Shown here: positions 1 through 10,432 of the stretch, in pieces
How positions within the stretch are numbered: position 1 is the first letter of the stretch
Layout: each line of letters opens with the position of its first letter
Assembly: GCA_963693305.1 (NCBI GenBank)
Contig: OY855912.1
Span: forward strand, 312,501 to 376,500
Length of the DNA stretch: 64,000 nt
Source: Meandrina meandrites
Lineage: Eukaryota > Cnidaria > Anthozoa > Scleractinia > Meandrinidae
Direction of reading: 5' to 3'
Made by a program: the position numbers and the translations under genes
The notes under the pieces: model-generated
What the model was told of the DNA's origin: nothing
The model's input: the letters and a program-made list of their open reading frames with translations, nothing else
The model's database searches: none

Positions 1-893
1 GCCCAACAACCCGTGGACCGATCTGCCGCCTACCTGAGCGTGGCGTGCGCCCTCTTTCTCGGCACTTCTCCCCTCGCGCCTTCGACGGATGAATGGACCG
101 GCGTCGTCGGAGAACCGGACGGACCGCGATTTGCAGCTTGCATGGAGCGCGCGTGTCGAAAGGCCGACTCCCTCGAAGCCACCTTCCCGGCATCTTCCGA
201 AGTCGCGCTGCGCCTGGCAGCCGTTCTCACGCACTTCGAACGGTGGGAGCAGCAGCCTCGCGAGAACACCATCAAGCTGACGAGCGGGAAGGGACGCGCC
301 GCATTCGAGGCGGCCTTGGAGGCGATAGACGCCTGCGTCGACGGCTCGTTGACGGACACGTGGTGGTGCAAGTGGAACGTTGCTCACAGTGCCGTTTTCC
401 TGGGCATGGCGACGACGCTCGGACGCTGGTTGGCGCGCGTGACCGGCGTTCACGACCAAGTCAAGAGAACCGTCCACCAGCACCTGCGGATCGCAGCGGC
501 GTGCCTCGCCTCCACCTGGCGTTCATGGCCGCGTTGGTGGCACTCTTGGGACGGACGCCCCTCGACGACCGCGGAGCACTCGAGACCGGCAGGGACGAGA
601 GCACGCTTTCGGGGGTTTCGCAGATCGCTCGAGCGTATGCCATGCCTGCGTTCGCCATCGACAGGCACACGAATCGAGGACATAACTGCCTCGACACCGC
701 CGCGCGACTCAAGGGATACTGCGACACCCTGCAGCTCCCACTGCCCTGCGACGCGTGGAAGAGTCACGGGCCGTCGCCGCACGCGCCACGTCGGATGGGC
801 TTCGAAGAGTTCGTGGAGCACGTTCAGCGATGCGAGCGGGAAAACGGAGGCGGCAGGGCTCCGCTGTTCGCGGAGGAGGCGCTTGCACTGTAG
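1..893 (+). pseudogene. Broken virus-like gene, 5' partial, possible AAA+/clamp-loader-like C-terminal region
   Basis: Coding character is clear in one frame from the window edge to about 495-515, then moves to another frame that stays open to a TAG at 891-893, followed directly by TGA. A single-base frameshift near 500 explains this. The second segment holds the motif DRHTNRG (about 655-675), preceded by a helical, Trp/Cys-rich stretch in the first frame. From memory, a DxHTxxG motif occurs downstream of the helical domain in some AAA+ clamp-loader-like ATPases of bacteria and large DNA viruses; this assignment is tentative. Base composition is strongly GC-rich, unlike the right end of the window. 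The 5' end lies outside the window. The next coding region (942-2,015) is in the same frame as the second segment, so the two may once have been a single gene. Confidence 0.5.
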
Positions 894-941
894 TGACAGC
901 AGGATCCCGGTAGAAGGAAGCGCGTCGCCGTGGTGGAACGG

Positions 942-2015
942 ATGCTTGCCCTCGACGACGGCTCGCCACCCCGGCCGCCGCCTCCCAAGAAAAACCCGAA
1001 GCGCGGTACGCTACCCGGGACGGCGACGAGTTCGACGACGACGACGACGACCGCGCATTCGTCTGCGGACGAGAAGACGCTCAGGCGCTGGATCAGCGGG
1101 CAGCAACCGTCGGCTATCGGTTCCGAGGTGCGATGGCACGAATTGCCGTCGCGGTTTCCGATGGCCCAGCTGCCCGCAGGTCGCAAACCGGCCGTGTTCG
1201 TCGACTTCGAGGAAGAGCGGGTCATCAAGGGGCCATTCTCGAACTGCTCGTCGCCCTTGCGGAGCGCCTGTCTGACTTGTCTGGCGCGCGACGCGCTCGG
1301 GCTCTCTGCGTGCGTGCCAGAAGTGTTGGCCTTCGCGGACGAAGCGACCGAGCAGATCGGCTTGTCGAGTCCCATGATCGGTAGAAAAGAACCCGCCGCG
1401 TCCACGTTCGCCGCCGGCCCGAAGGCCATGTCGGAGAACGCCGACCGAGGAATGCAGAAGTTGCACGATTACTTCGCGAGCAGCGGCAGCATACGCCTGG
1501 GCCACCCGCTGGACCTGCTCAAGATAGTTGTCGCGAAGGCCGCGCTCGGTTCCACGGACAACAACACGTCCAACGTGGTGGTGGTCTTAAACGATGCAGA
1601 GGTCCGCGACGGCGACCGCCGACCACCCCCGCCGCCGCCGCGCGTGTACGGATTGGATTTCGGGGGACGAGCGGACTTTGCCAAGCTCGCAGAGAACGCG
1701 GCGCGAGCCGCTCGACGAAGCCCGCCGACTATCTCTTGGGCGTTCTCCAAGACGCCTCGCATGGAAGTGATGCGACGGATCGACGAACTGGCCAATGCCG
1801 GGTCGACGGGGATGTCCGCCTGGCTACTGGAACTGCAGAGCGCGGCGGGACTGAGGCGTTTCGAGGACGTGTGCCGCGCCTTTCCGGCCGGTGTGGCTAC
1901 CGCGATCGAGGATTACTCGCACGCGCTGAGCCTGTTTGTCGCGCACTTTGCGAGGCTGCACCGGCGGCCCGATGCTGCCACCGGCCCGGCGGCCGCAGCT
2001 TTCAGACCCCGATAA
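942..2015 (+). CDS. Virus-like ORF with possible kinase-like fold motifs, 357 aa
   Basis: An uninterrupted ORF from ATG at 942 to TAA at 2,013-2,015. I do not recognise the family with confidence. Visible features are a Pro-rich and Thr-rich N-terminal linker (residues 8-40), a strand ending in VIKGPF with a Lys near residue 96, a Leu/Lys-rich helix, then VYGLDFGG with an Asp near residue 239, after a poly-Pro insert. A Lys in a beta strand followed much later by a DFG-like Asp loosely recalls protein or lipid kinase folds, but no HRD-type catalytic loop is evident. The reading frame is open upstream as far as two adjacent stops (891-896) and matches the end of the preceding broken gene. It may therefore be the C-terminal half of one larger viral protein. 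An AATAAA signal follows 80 bp after the stop. Confidence 0.55.
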   Translation: MLALDDGSPPRPPPPKKNPKRGTLPGTATSSTTTTTTAHSSADEKTLRRWISGQQPSAIGSEVRWHELPSRFPMAQLPAGRKPAVFVDFEEERVIKGPFSNCSSPLRSACLTCLARDALGLSACVPEVLAFADEATEQIGLSSPMIGRKEPAASTFAAGPKAMSENADRGMQKLHDYFASSGSIRLGHPLDLLKIVVAKAALGSTDNNTSNVVVVLNDAEVRDGDRRPPPPPPRVYGLDFGGRADFAKLAENAARAARRSPPTISWAFSKTPRMEVMRRIDELANAGSTGMSAWLLELQSAAGLRRFEDVCRAFPAGVATAIEDYSHALSLFVAHFARLHRRPDAATGPAAAAFRPR

Positions 2016-2094
2016 TTTTTATCGTCGGCGGTAGTATTGTAAGAGAAGAAGAGAGGGGGGGAAGCCCTTCCCATCTAAAAGAAAAAAAAACGGA

Positions 2095-2100
2095 AATAAA
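2095..2100 (+). terminator. Polyadenylation signal AATAAA
   Basis: AATAAA lies 80 bp downstream of the stop at 2,015, after a purine-rich stretch, and about 107 bp before the next start at 2,207. It fits a eukaryotic or eukaryotic-virus mRNA end for the 942-2,015 gene. Confidence 0.5.
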
Positions 2101-2206
2101 GAGCATCGTTTGTTGTTTGTTTTATTGCAGTCGTTTGGTTTTTTGGCGAAAAGGGCGCTGGTGGCGGGAGAGGGGAGGAGACGCGCGTTAAGCGGTCGAG
2201 GGGACG

Positions 2207-5200
2207 ATGCCGAAGAGAAAAGAGTCGAAGATCCGGCGGTATGGGAAAGAAGAGCGCCACCGCCGTCGGACGGATTGCTTCTTCTTTCCCGCCGGCTGGA
2301 AGTTTCGCTGCCCCTACGACGGCAACGACAAGTGCAGGTGCTGCGCCTTTGCCCGTCTTAGCGTCTCGATGGGACCGTACCGACCGCCGACCCTTTGGCC
2401 GCGCGCATTGTTCTTAACGGTCCGCGAAGACGCGCGTCCGCCGACGATGGACAATTACGTCGAGTACGCTTTTGCTATCAAAGTCACCGTGTCCCTCCAG
2501 ACGACGCCGTCTCGGACGAGCAATCGTTGTCCCGAAGAACTGTGTCCGTTGTACTTGAGGTTCTTGCACGCTCGCTACTCGTTCACCGGCGCTCGGTACT
2601 TGGACTACGACGCGGAAGACCGAGAGCCCGCCGCCGACGGCCGCCGACGCGTAGACGACGACGACGACGACTGCAACCGCCCTGGCCGCCCCGATCGTGT
2701 CATGTGGTTGTTGAACTACGTCAAGCTGGGAATCTCCAATTCTCGTCTCTGCCGCTTCTGGGGGGCAGACGGCGCGTCTGCCACCTGGCGGCTCGTTCTG
2801 GAGGCGCAGCCCCTCTACACGGCGATCGACGCGATCGACGCCACGTTTGCGCTCGCTCTGTCCCAGTGGCGGCGTCACCCCGCCCATCTGTGCGCGAAGT
2901 TCGACGAGCGCGGAGTTTTGCCGAGCATCGTGGCGGGTGGTCTGTGCTACCTGCTCGCGAAATGCTGCCGCGGACAAGCGGGGGTAGACCGAGGAGGAGA
3001 GGAGAGCAGGGACCGACAAATGGCGGCCATCCTCGTCGCCCTTTCCCACGGGCTACAGGCCATTCCTTTGCAGTTTATCGATCCGCGATGGCACGAGCGA
3101 CGAGGCGAGACAGTTGCCCGCGACCTCGAGTCGACGACGCTGTTGTCCAAATTGCTGACCGAACACTTTGAGGAGTTTGCACCCTGCTCCATCCAGATCG
3201 AAAACGGCCACAACGCGCGCGTGCCTTCCAGGCACCTCGTTGACGCCGTGCGCGAGTGGCTGTGGTCGGCGCCGTCTCTCGCCCCCGCCAAGGCCGCCGC
3301 GACCGCCGCGACCGCCGCGTCTTCGTCGACGACCGATACGCTGCGCGTACTCGCGTCGGTCGAGTTCGCACGACTCTGTCATCGCCTGTTGCTGGAGCAG
3401 TTGCCCAGGGAGAGCCACCGGGACCGGTTGCACCGGCATCGTTGCCGCTGGCGCCGTTCGCGAGAGACCACCGTGCCGAATCCCGTGTCGAGGATCTGCA
3501 TCTTCGCCGACAAGGCGCGGCGACGGGTCGTACCGCCGTCCTCGGCCAACGAAGTGGGTCTCGTCTTCGACGCTTCGACAAAGCGCTGGATGGCAGACGA
3601 GCGAGTCAGACCGGCGTTGTTGGGGATCCAGCACTGGCTGCAGGAATGTCCGATGGCCTGCGACGCCATCGTCAAAGGGATGGCGGCGTCCCGCGAAAGT
3701 TGCAATCGACCGACGTGCGGTACCGAGATCGACGACAGCGGGAACCCCTGGCTGCTCTTCGGGTATCGACGCCCGCCGAGCAGGGGGAAGCGAAAACGGA
3801 CGAGAGAGCGCGACGACAATCGCTCCGACGAAGTTATCGCATGGAAAAAATGCAAATTATTTGATGCAGACGACGGGGGAGCGGACGGACATCGGCAAGG
3901 AGCTGGAGCGAGAGTGGAAGGATGTAGGGGAGGACCGAGAGGAAAAGACAGGGAACGGTGGGAGATGCGCGACACTCCATACACGACGATGCTGCCGCGT
4001 CGATGGGGGACGGTTCTCTCACTTCTTCCCCGCCTTCTTTATTGTCACCGGTTGACGTGCGGCTTCTACTGTCGCGTCGAAGAGGGCGACGACGGCGACG
4101 GCTGCGCTGTCACCGAGGACTGCCCGTGCATGGGTTTTCTGCAGGAGACCGTGAAAGCGGGACCGCTAATCGATCCCGACGACGTTGACGACGCGAACGC
4201 TTGGACGCCACCGGCCCTGGTCTTGCGCAACCCGCTTTCGCGAGCGTCGCTGCGACCGCGGTACCTCGACTCGTACTTCGCATACGCCGCGTGCGTGTCG
4301 TTTTGCGCTGGCTGCACGAACCGCGCCACTCGCCTTCGCCCCTACTACTACTGCGACGACCCCGGGGTGGCAGTTTCCCCTCCTCCTTCCTCTCCTCTTC
4401 CTCCTCTGAGCTCCAGTGGTGGTCGACCCTACTGGCGAGGCAGGTCGGTGTGTTCCGGACACGCAGCCTGGCTCGGCAACCAAGAGGCGCGCCGTCACTT
4501 CTGGCACTTGCCGACGCAGGCGTCGATCCTCGACGTGTTGGTCAGGTACGATTTCCTTCGGCTGTCCGTGCTTCGCGATGCGCCTCGCCGTTGAATCGGC
4601 GTACCGTACCAGCAGAGACTGCTCGCCCGCCTGAAGGAAACCGGCCCTCAGGGTTCGTCGCTCGCTTCGAAGTCGGCCGTCGCAATGCTCGTCGAGCTGC
4701 TTTGCGGTCGCCTTTTCGATTTCGTCCTCGGTCGATCCGACGGGCTCGACCCGGTCCTGGCGTGGTATGCGGCCACCGCGGCCTTTCAGTGGCTCTCCCA
4801 CTGGATGGAGCGCTACGAGGACGACGACGACGATGACGACGACGGCGGCCGCCGGGAAGGGGGCGCGCAGACGGCTCGGGCCAGACAGAGCGTGCACGCC
4901 GCCGCGTCGTTTTTGCTGCAAGCGTTTCCCCTGGGTGCCACCACCGTGGACGACGTGCGAAGGGTGCACGCGTACCTGCAACGACGTTGACTCGCGGTCG
5001 ACTACGGACCCAACAGGGGCGTTCCCCTCGAGCAGTTGACCGCGGCGCTCCTTTTGCGACGTGAGCCGGCACTGCCTCAGTTCTCGGCGTCGCGCCTGCA
5101 CCGGCTATCCATCTTGGTGGCTCGACGGGCCACGGAGATGTGCGTCGCATTCGTCCACCGCGCCGTCGCGTCGTCTGGCGGTGGCACGGGGCGTCGGCGT

Positions 5201-5848
5201 TGGCGACGGCTTAGACGTTGGCCGGACTGGTTAATACCCGGACCGAGAGTCGCAGTGGCGCTCGTGGCGGAATCGATGCTCGTGGAGGGCTCGCTCGACG
5301 CGACGACGGCCAAGTCTAGGCGCCTGCGGAACCGATGGCACCCGCTACGGGCCGAGATGGCAGCCGTGCTTCGATTCTCCGAGGAGCAAAGGAGCGAAGT
5401 CCTAGAAGCGTGGTGGTCCGAGGAGTCTGTCATCGTTGGTCTGTGCACCCTCGACGCACTGGTCAATGGGCCGACGGACTCGGGCAAGCATCTCGCGTGC
5501 GCGATCGGCGCCGTCGACGAGATTCTCGCCAGGTCGCCGCCGCGGCCGGTGCTATTGACGCCCGAGAATCTCTGCGAGGGCCTCCTCTTTCGCGGCAACG
5601 GATAGGGAGAGGGGGAGAGCGAAGACGATGGCGCGCCGGACGAAAAGGAATCGGACGGAGAGTGGGAGCAGGAGGAGGAGGAGGAGGAGGAGGAGGAGGA
5701 GATGAAGGAGGCGGAAGGGTTTCGCCCGGCCGAGATGATGGGATGGGCGGTAGTGGGTCACCATTTCAGAGGGGGCGCTTGCCTTGTCGGCGTCGAGCGT
5801 CTCCCGACCACCGATCGCAACGACGAAGACGCCCAATCGTCGCACTAA
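2207..5848 (+). pseudogene. Large virus-like protein gene with three in-frame nonsense codons
   Basis: One frame stays protein-like from ATG 2,207 to TAA 5,846-5,848 (about 1,213 codons) but is cut by TGA at 4,592-4,594, TGA at 4,988-4,990 and TAG at 5,603-5,605. Coding character on both sides of each stop is in the same frame, so these look like point mutations, not gene ends. Both TGA codons sit in a TTGA context that a single C-to-T change in a CpG (CGA, Arg) would create, as expected from methyl-CpG decay. The product would have a basic, Cys-rich N-terminus, several Asp runs (around 2,655-2,670 and 4,816-4,842), an Arg/Lys-rich centre near 3,790-3,830, and an acidic tail after 5,606 containing a poly-Glu run. 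I recognise no family. Size, acidic runs and GC-rich composition suggest a structural or tegument-like protein of a large DNA virus, but that is inference. Confidence 0.55.
5671..5702 (+). repeat. (GAG)n trinucleotide run
   Basis: A run of GAG codons encodes poly-Glu in the frame of the large broken gene at 2,207-5,848. It lies after the third in-frame stop, which supports the view that coding once extended past 5,605. Confidence 0.75.
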
Positions 5849-5897
5849 CGAACAAAGCAAAACAAAAAACTTGCAGGACAGAAAAAAGTCTCCTTGC

Positions 5898-5903
5898 TTT
5901 ATT
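5898..5903 (-). terminator. Polyadenylation signal AATAAA on the minus strand
   Basis: TTTATT on the plus strand reads AATAAA on the minus strand, one base beyond the TAA (5,907-5,905) that ends the leftward gene. The two convergent genes end only 56 bp apart, a spacing typical of compact viral genomes. Confidence 0.5.
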
Positions 5904-5904
5904 T

Positions 5905-7330
5905 TTACTTTTCCTGCCTACATTTTTTCGCGTTCTCGTTTTCGCGCGCCCCCTCTCTCTTCCTCTTGTTTTCCCGCATCCTCCGCTTGACGTTGTGCCA
6001 GTCGGCGAAGACCTCTCGGGGATAGTTCGCGTACTCCGACCGGACCCGGGCGATGTCGTCGTCGTCGAACACGGGCGCGTCTTCCTTGGGCAAAGCAGTG
6101 TCGCGCCTCTCGCGGCGCCAGTCGTAGAGTCGGAGGGTGTTCTTGTCGGCCAGCTCTTCCGAGCATTTGAATCGGGCTCGGAGTCTCCGGGCAGCGGCGC
6201 GAAACGTGCGAACGGGCACTTCCTTTCGGGTCAGCGCGTAGTCCAATCTGAAGTCTCGCCTGTTCGGTCCGTGGCGTGCCGCGATCTAGACCAGCCCCTC
6301 CGAAGAAAGAGTCGGCATCATCGCGTCCTCGTCCATACGTGCGACATCGGTCCGCACGGTCTCCTCGACGTGAAACAGGAGCACGCTTTCGTCGTTACGC
6401 AAGACGGGCACAAATACCCGGAATCCGCCATTCGACTTGGGGTGGAGCACGCCGCCCTCCGAATCCAGCACGATGTAATCCGTAGCGTCGAGGGTCACTT
6501 TTTGGATGTTACCCTCGCCGGTCGGGTATATTAGCGACGAGATGCTCCACAGCGTCGTCTGTCCGTGTTTGAACTCTTCCTCGACCAACGCAGCTGGTCG
6601 TCTCGACGGCCTTCTCCGACGTACAGGTAGACGCGCACATAGCCCCCGTTCGACACGAACTCGATGCCTAGCGCATAGCCCTGCTTGCAAGTCGCCGCCG
6701 TAGTCGCCCAACTGACACCATCGTGGAGCAGGAGCCAACGGCGCGCATCGCGTACCGTGAACGACATCTCGCCGTTGCTCCCGAACTGCACGGGACATTC
6801 CCGGTAGACGGCGTCGCCGCGAGACCCGCCAAGTTCTAGGGACGGCGAAGGCGGCGTCTGGGCAACCCCCTGCTGATGCGCCTCGACCCCCGCAGGGCAG
6901 GCTTCCGTTGCTCGAAAGGGACTCCGAGACGTTCCTTCTGCTCGGCTCTTTCCGCCTGCGGTTCAGCGTTTCCGCCGCCTCCTCCTCCCCTCTGACAGTG
7001 CTCTTTGACCTCCACCACCTCTAGGCGCAACATCTCCAATTCGCCCCTGCACAGTTCCACGGTCTTTTCCAGCTGCAGCAACCTCGTCCCTAACTCTCCG
7101 ACCTCTCCGGCGTTCTCGTCTATTTCGCGACTGCGTAGTTGCAAATTCCGCGAGAACTGCCTGCTTCGAGCTTCCAGGAGCGCCAGGCGCGATTCCGCCA
7201 CGAGTTTGGCGTGGTGGTGGCTCCGAGTGCCGCCGCTCTTGCCGCCGCCGCGGCCGTCGCCCGCCGTCTTTCCCGGCTCCGCGTCGGCATCAGCGTCGAA
7301 CCGTCGTCGCCGCGATCCTTGAACGATCGC
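5905..7330 (-). pseudogene. Leftward virus-like coiled-coil protein gene, broken, cut at the satellite junction
   Basis: Reading leftward from the satellite edge near 7,330, the first segment (to about 6,880) is a Gly/Arg-rich stretch followed by a long Leu/Glu-rich region with heptad-like spacing, probably a coiled coil, then a Gly run. Coding then changes frame near 6,870 and continues through a compact, beta-rich segment to about 6,600. Another frame change there leads into a third segment ending at TAG 6,288-6,286. The same frame continues past that stop to TAA at 5,907-5,905 with a very basic C-terminus. I see at least two frameshifts and one nonsense codon. The upstream open frame runs directly into 152-bp satellite sequence, so the true 5' end is lost or displaced. 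No family recognised. Confidence 0.5.
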
Positions 7331-7676
7331 TGCTTGGAAAAGCCCACCCAAAATGGTGGCATGAAACCGAAACTGTAAAATTCGATCCCAAGGGTGTTTT
7401 CTCGTTTCGCCCGATGGGGAAAGATGAAAAAGCGCGTTTTGAACGCAATTGGACGACCTTCGTCAATCCGGCTTTTTCCGCTGCTTGGAAAAGCCCACCC
7501 AAAATGGTGGCACAAAACCGAAATTGTAAAATTCGATCCCAAGGGTGTTTTTTCGTTTCGCCCCGATGGGGAAAGTTGAAAAAACGCGTTTTGAACGCAA
7601 TTGGACGACCTTCGTGAAACCGGCATTTTCCGCTGCTTGGAAAAGCCCACCCAAAATGGTGGCAGGAAACCGAAAT
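7330..7676 (+). repeat. 152-bp satellite, inverted edge segment (about 2.3 monomers)
   Basis: This segment runs in the orientation that reads CCACCCAAAATGGTGG, the same as the large right-hand array but opposite to the adjoining 7,677-10,432 segment. It abuts the broken leftward gene on its left. The orientation switch at about 7,676 has no spacer. Confidence 0.85.
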
Positions 7677-9310
7677 GTCGGGTGGGCTTTTCCAAGGAGC
7701 GGAAAAAGCCGGGTTGACGAAGGTCGTCGAATTGCGTTCAAAACGCGTTTTTTCAACTTTCCCCATCGGGGCGAAACGAAAAACCACCCTTGGGATCGAA
7801 TTTTACAATTTCCGTTTCCTGCCACCATTTTGGGTGGGTTTTTCGAAGCAGCGGAAGAAGCCGGTTGACGAAGGTCGTCCAATTGCGTTCAAAATGCGTT
7901 TTTTCAACTTTCCCCATCGGGGGGAAACGAAAAAACACCCTTGGGATCGAATTTTAAAATTTCGGTTTCATGCCACCATTTTGGGTGGGCTTTTCCAAGC
8001 AGCGGAAAAAGCCTGGTTGACGAAGGTCGTCCAATTGCGTTCAAAATGCGTTTTTTCAACTTTCCCCGTCGGGGCAAAACGAAAAAACACCCTTGGGATC
8101 AAATTTTACAATTTCGGTCTCCTGCCACCATTTTGGGTGGGCTTTTCCAAGAAGCGGAAAAAGCCGGGTTGACGAAAGTCATCCAATTGCGTTCGAAACG
8201 CGTTTTTTCAACTTTCCCCATCGCGGAGAAACGAAAAAACACCCTTGGGATGGAATTTTAAAATTTCGGTTTCCTGCCAACATTTTGGGTGGGCTTTTCC
8301 AAGCAGCGGAAAAAGCCGGGTTCACGAAGGTCGTCCAATTGCTTTCAAAACGCGTTTTTTCAACTTTCCCCATCGGGGCGAAACGAAAAAACACCCTTGG
8401 GATCGTATTTTACAGTTTCGGTTTCATGCCACCATTTTGGGTGGGCTTTTCCAAGCAGCGGAAAAAGCTGGGTTGACGAAGGTCGTCCCATTGCGTTCAA
8501 AAAACGGGTTTTTTCAACTTTCCCCTTCGGGGCGAAGCGAAAAAACACCCTTGGGATCGAATTTTACAATTTCGGTTTCCTGCCACCATTTTGGGTGGGC
8601 TTTTCCAAGCAGCGGAAAAAGCCGGGTTCACGAAAGTGGTCCAATTGCGTTCAAAACGCGTTTTGTTAAATTTCCTTATCGGGGGGAAACGAAAAAACAC
8701 CCTTGGGATCGAATTTTAAAATTTCGGTTTCATGCCACCATTTTGGGTGGGCTTTTCCAAGCAGCGGAAAAAGCCGGGTTCACGAAAGTTGTCCAATTGC
8801 GTTCAAAACGCGTTTTGTTAAATTTCCTTTTCGGGGGGAAACGAAAAAACACCCTTGGGATCGAATTTTAAAATTTCGGTTTCATGCCACCATTTTGGGT
8901 GGGCTTTTCCAAGCAGCGGAAAAAGCCGGGTTCACGAAAGTGGTCCAATTGCGTTCAAAACGCGTTTTGTTAAATTTCCCCATCCGGGGGAAACGAAAAA
9001 ACACCCTTGGGATCGAATTTTAAAATTTCGGTTTCATGCCACCATTTTGGGTGGGCTTTTCCAAGCAGCGGAAAAAGCCGGGTTGACGAAGGTCGTCCAA
9101 TTGCGTTCAAAACGCGTTTTTTCAACTTTCCCCATCGGGGCGAAGCGAAAAAACAGCCTTGGCATCGAATTTTACAATTTCGGTTTCATGCCACCATTTT
9201 GGGTGGGCTATTCCAAGCAGCGCAAAAAGCCGGGTTGACGAAGGTCGTCCAAATGCGTTCAAAACGCGTTTTTTTCGACTTTCCCCATCGGAGCGAAACG
9301 CAGAAACACC
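7677..9310 (-). repeat. 152-bp satellite, left arm, type A monomers
   Basis: About eleven tandem monomers of roughly 152 bp. Type A carries AAACGCG and GAATTTTACAATTTCGG. Three adjacent monomers (about 8,630-8,980) share a private variant with GTTAAATTTCC and an altered GTGGTCC/GTTGTCC site. One monomer near 9,205 has GGGCTATTCC. Each monomer holds short inverted repeats: GGCTTTTCC paired with GGAAAAAGCC, CCACC with GGTGG, and CCCC with GGGG. Long ORFs here arise because monomers lack stops in some frames; none is a credible gene. Confidence 0.9.
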
Positions 9311-10432
9311 CTTGAAATCGAATTTACCAATTTCGATTTCATACCACCATTTTGAGTGGGCTTTTGCAAGCAGTGCAAAAAGCCGGGTTGACGAAGGACG
9401 TCCAATTGCGTTCAAAACGCGTTTTTTCGAGTTTCCCCATCGGGGCGAAACGAAAAAACACTCTTGGGATCGAATTCCACGAGGTCGGTTTCACACCACC
9501 ATTTTGGGTGGGCTTTTCCCAGCAACGCAAAAAGCCGGGTTGACGAAGGTCGTCCAATTCCGTTCAAAACTCGTTTTTTCGACTTTCCCCATCGGGGCGA
9601 AACGAAAAAACACCCTTGCGATCAAATTCCACAAGGTCGGTTTCATACCACCATTTTGGGTGGGCTAGCTTTTACAAGCAGTGCAAAAAGGCGGGTTGAC
9701 GAAGGTCGTTTTTTCGACTTTCTTCCTCGGGGCGAAACGAAAAAACACCCTTGGGATCGAATTCCACGAGGTCGGTTTCATACCCCTGTTTTTGCTGGGC
9801 TTTACCAAGCAGCGGAAAACGCCAGGTTGACGAAGGTCGTCCAATTGCGTTCAAAACTCGTTTTGTCCAGTTTCCCAATCGGGACGGAGCAAAAAAACAC
9901 CCTTGGGATCAAATTCCACGAGGTCGGTTTCATACCACCATTTTTGCTGGGCTTTTGCAAGCAGTGCAAAAAGGCGGGTTGACGAATGTCGTCCAATTGC
10001 GTTGAAAACTCGTCTTTTCGAGTTTCCCCGTCGGGGCGAAACGAAAAAACACCCTTTGGATCGAATTCCACGAGGTCGGCTTCATACCACCATTTTGGGT
10101 GGGCTTTTCCCAGCAGCGCAAAACGCCGGGTTGACGAAGGTAGTCCAATTGCGTTCAAAACTCGTTTTTTCGACTATCCCCATCGGGGCAAAACGAAAAA
10201 ACACCCTTGGGATCGATTTCCACGAGGTCGGTTTCATACCACCATTTTGGGGTGGATTTACCAAGTAGCGGAAAACGCTGGGTTGACGAAGGTCGTCCAA
10301 TTGCGTTCAAAACTCGTTTTTTTGAGATTCCCCATCGAGGCGAAACGAAAAAAAACCCTTGGGATTGAATTCCACGAGTTTGGTTTCAAACCACAATTTT
10401 GGGTCGGTTTTTGCAAGCAGCGCAAAAAGCCA
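9311..10432 (-). repeat. 152-bp satellite, left arm, type B monomers
   Basis: About seven and a half monomers in which the type A blocks are replaced by AAACTCG and GAATTCCACGAGGTCGG, so most carry an EcoRI-type GAATTC. The boundary monomer (about 9,290-9,370) is intermediate, with ACCAATTTCGATTTC and GAGTGGG, and recurs mirrored at about 59,160-59,250. One shortened monomer near 9,664-9,715 carries a GCTAGC insert and lacks about 21 bp. The array ends at CAGCTG (10,431-10,436), where the heptamer satellite begins. Confidence 0.9.

Noticed and set aside
4592..4594. Selenocysteine or reassigned TGA
   Set aside because: A TAG stop and frameshifts elsewhere in the block, plus the CpG-decay context, favour simple nonsense mutation.
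5335..6534. 399-codon plus-strand ORF
   Set aside because: It runs antisense across the leftward gene and out of frame with the large rightward gene; composition is that of a GC-rich shadow frame.
7330..10432. CRISPR-like regularly spaced repeats
   Set aside because: Monomers are contiguous 152-bp units without variable spacers, in a eukaryotic context and with no cas genes.
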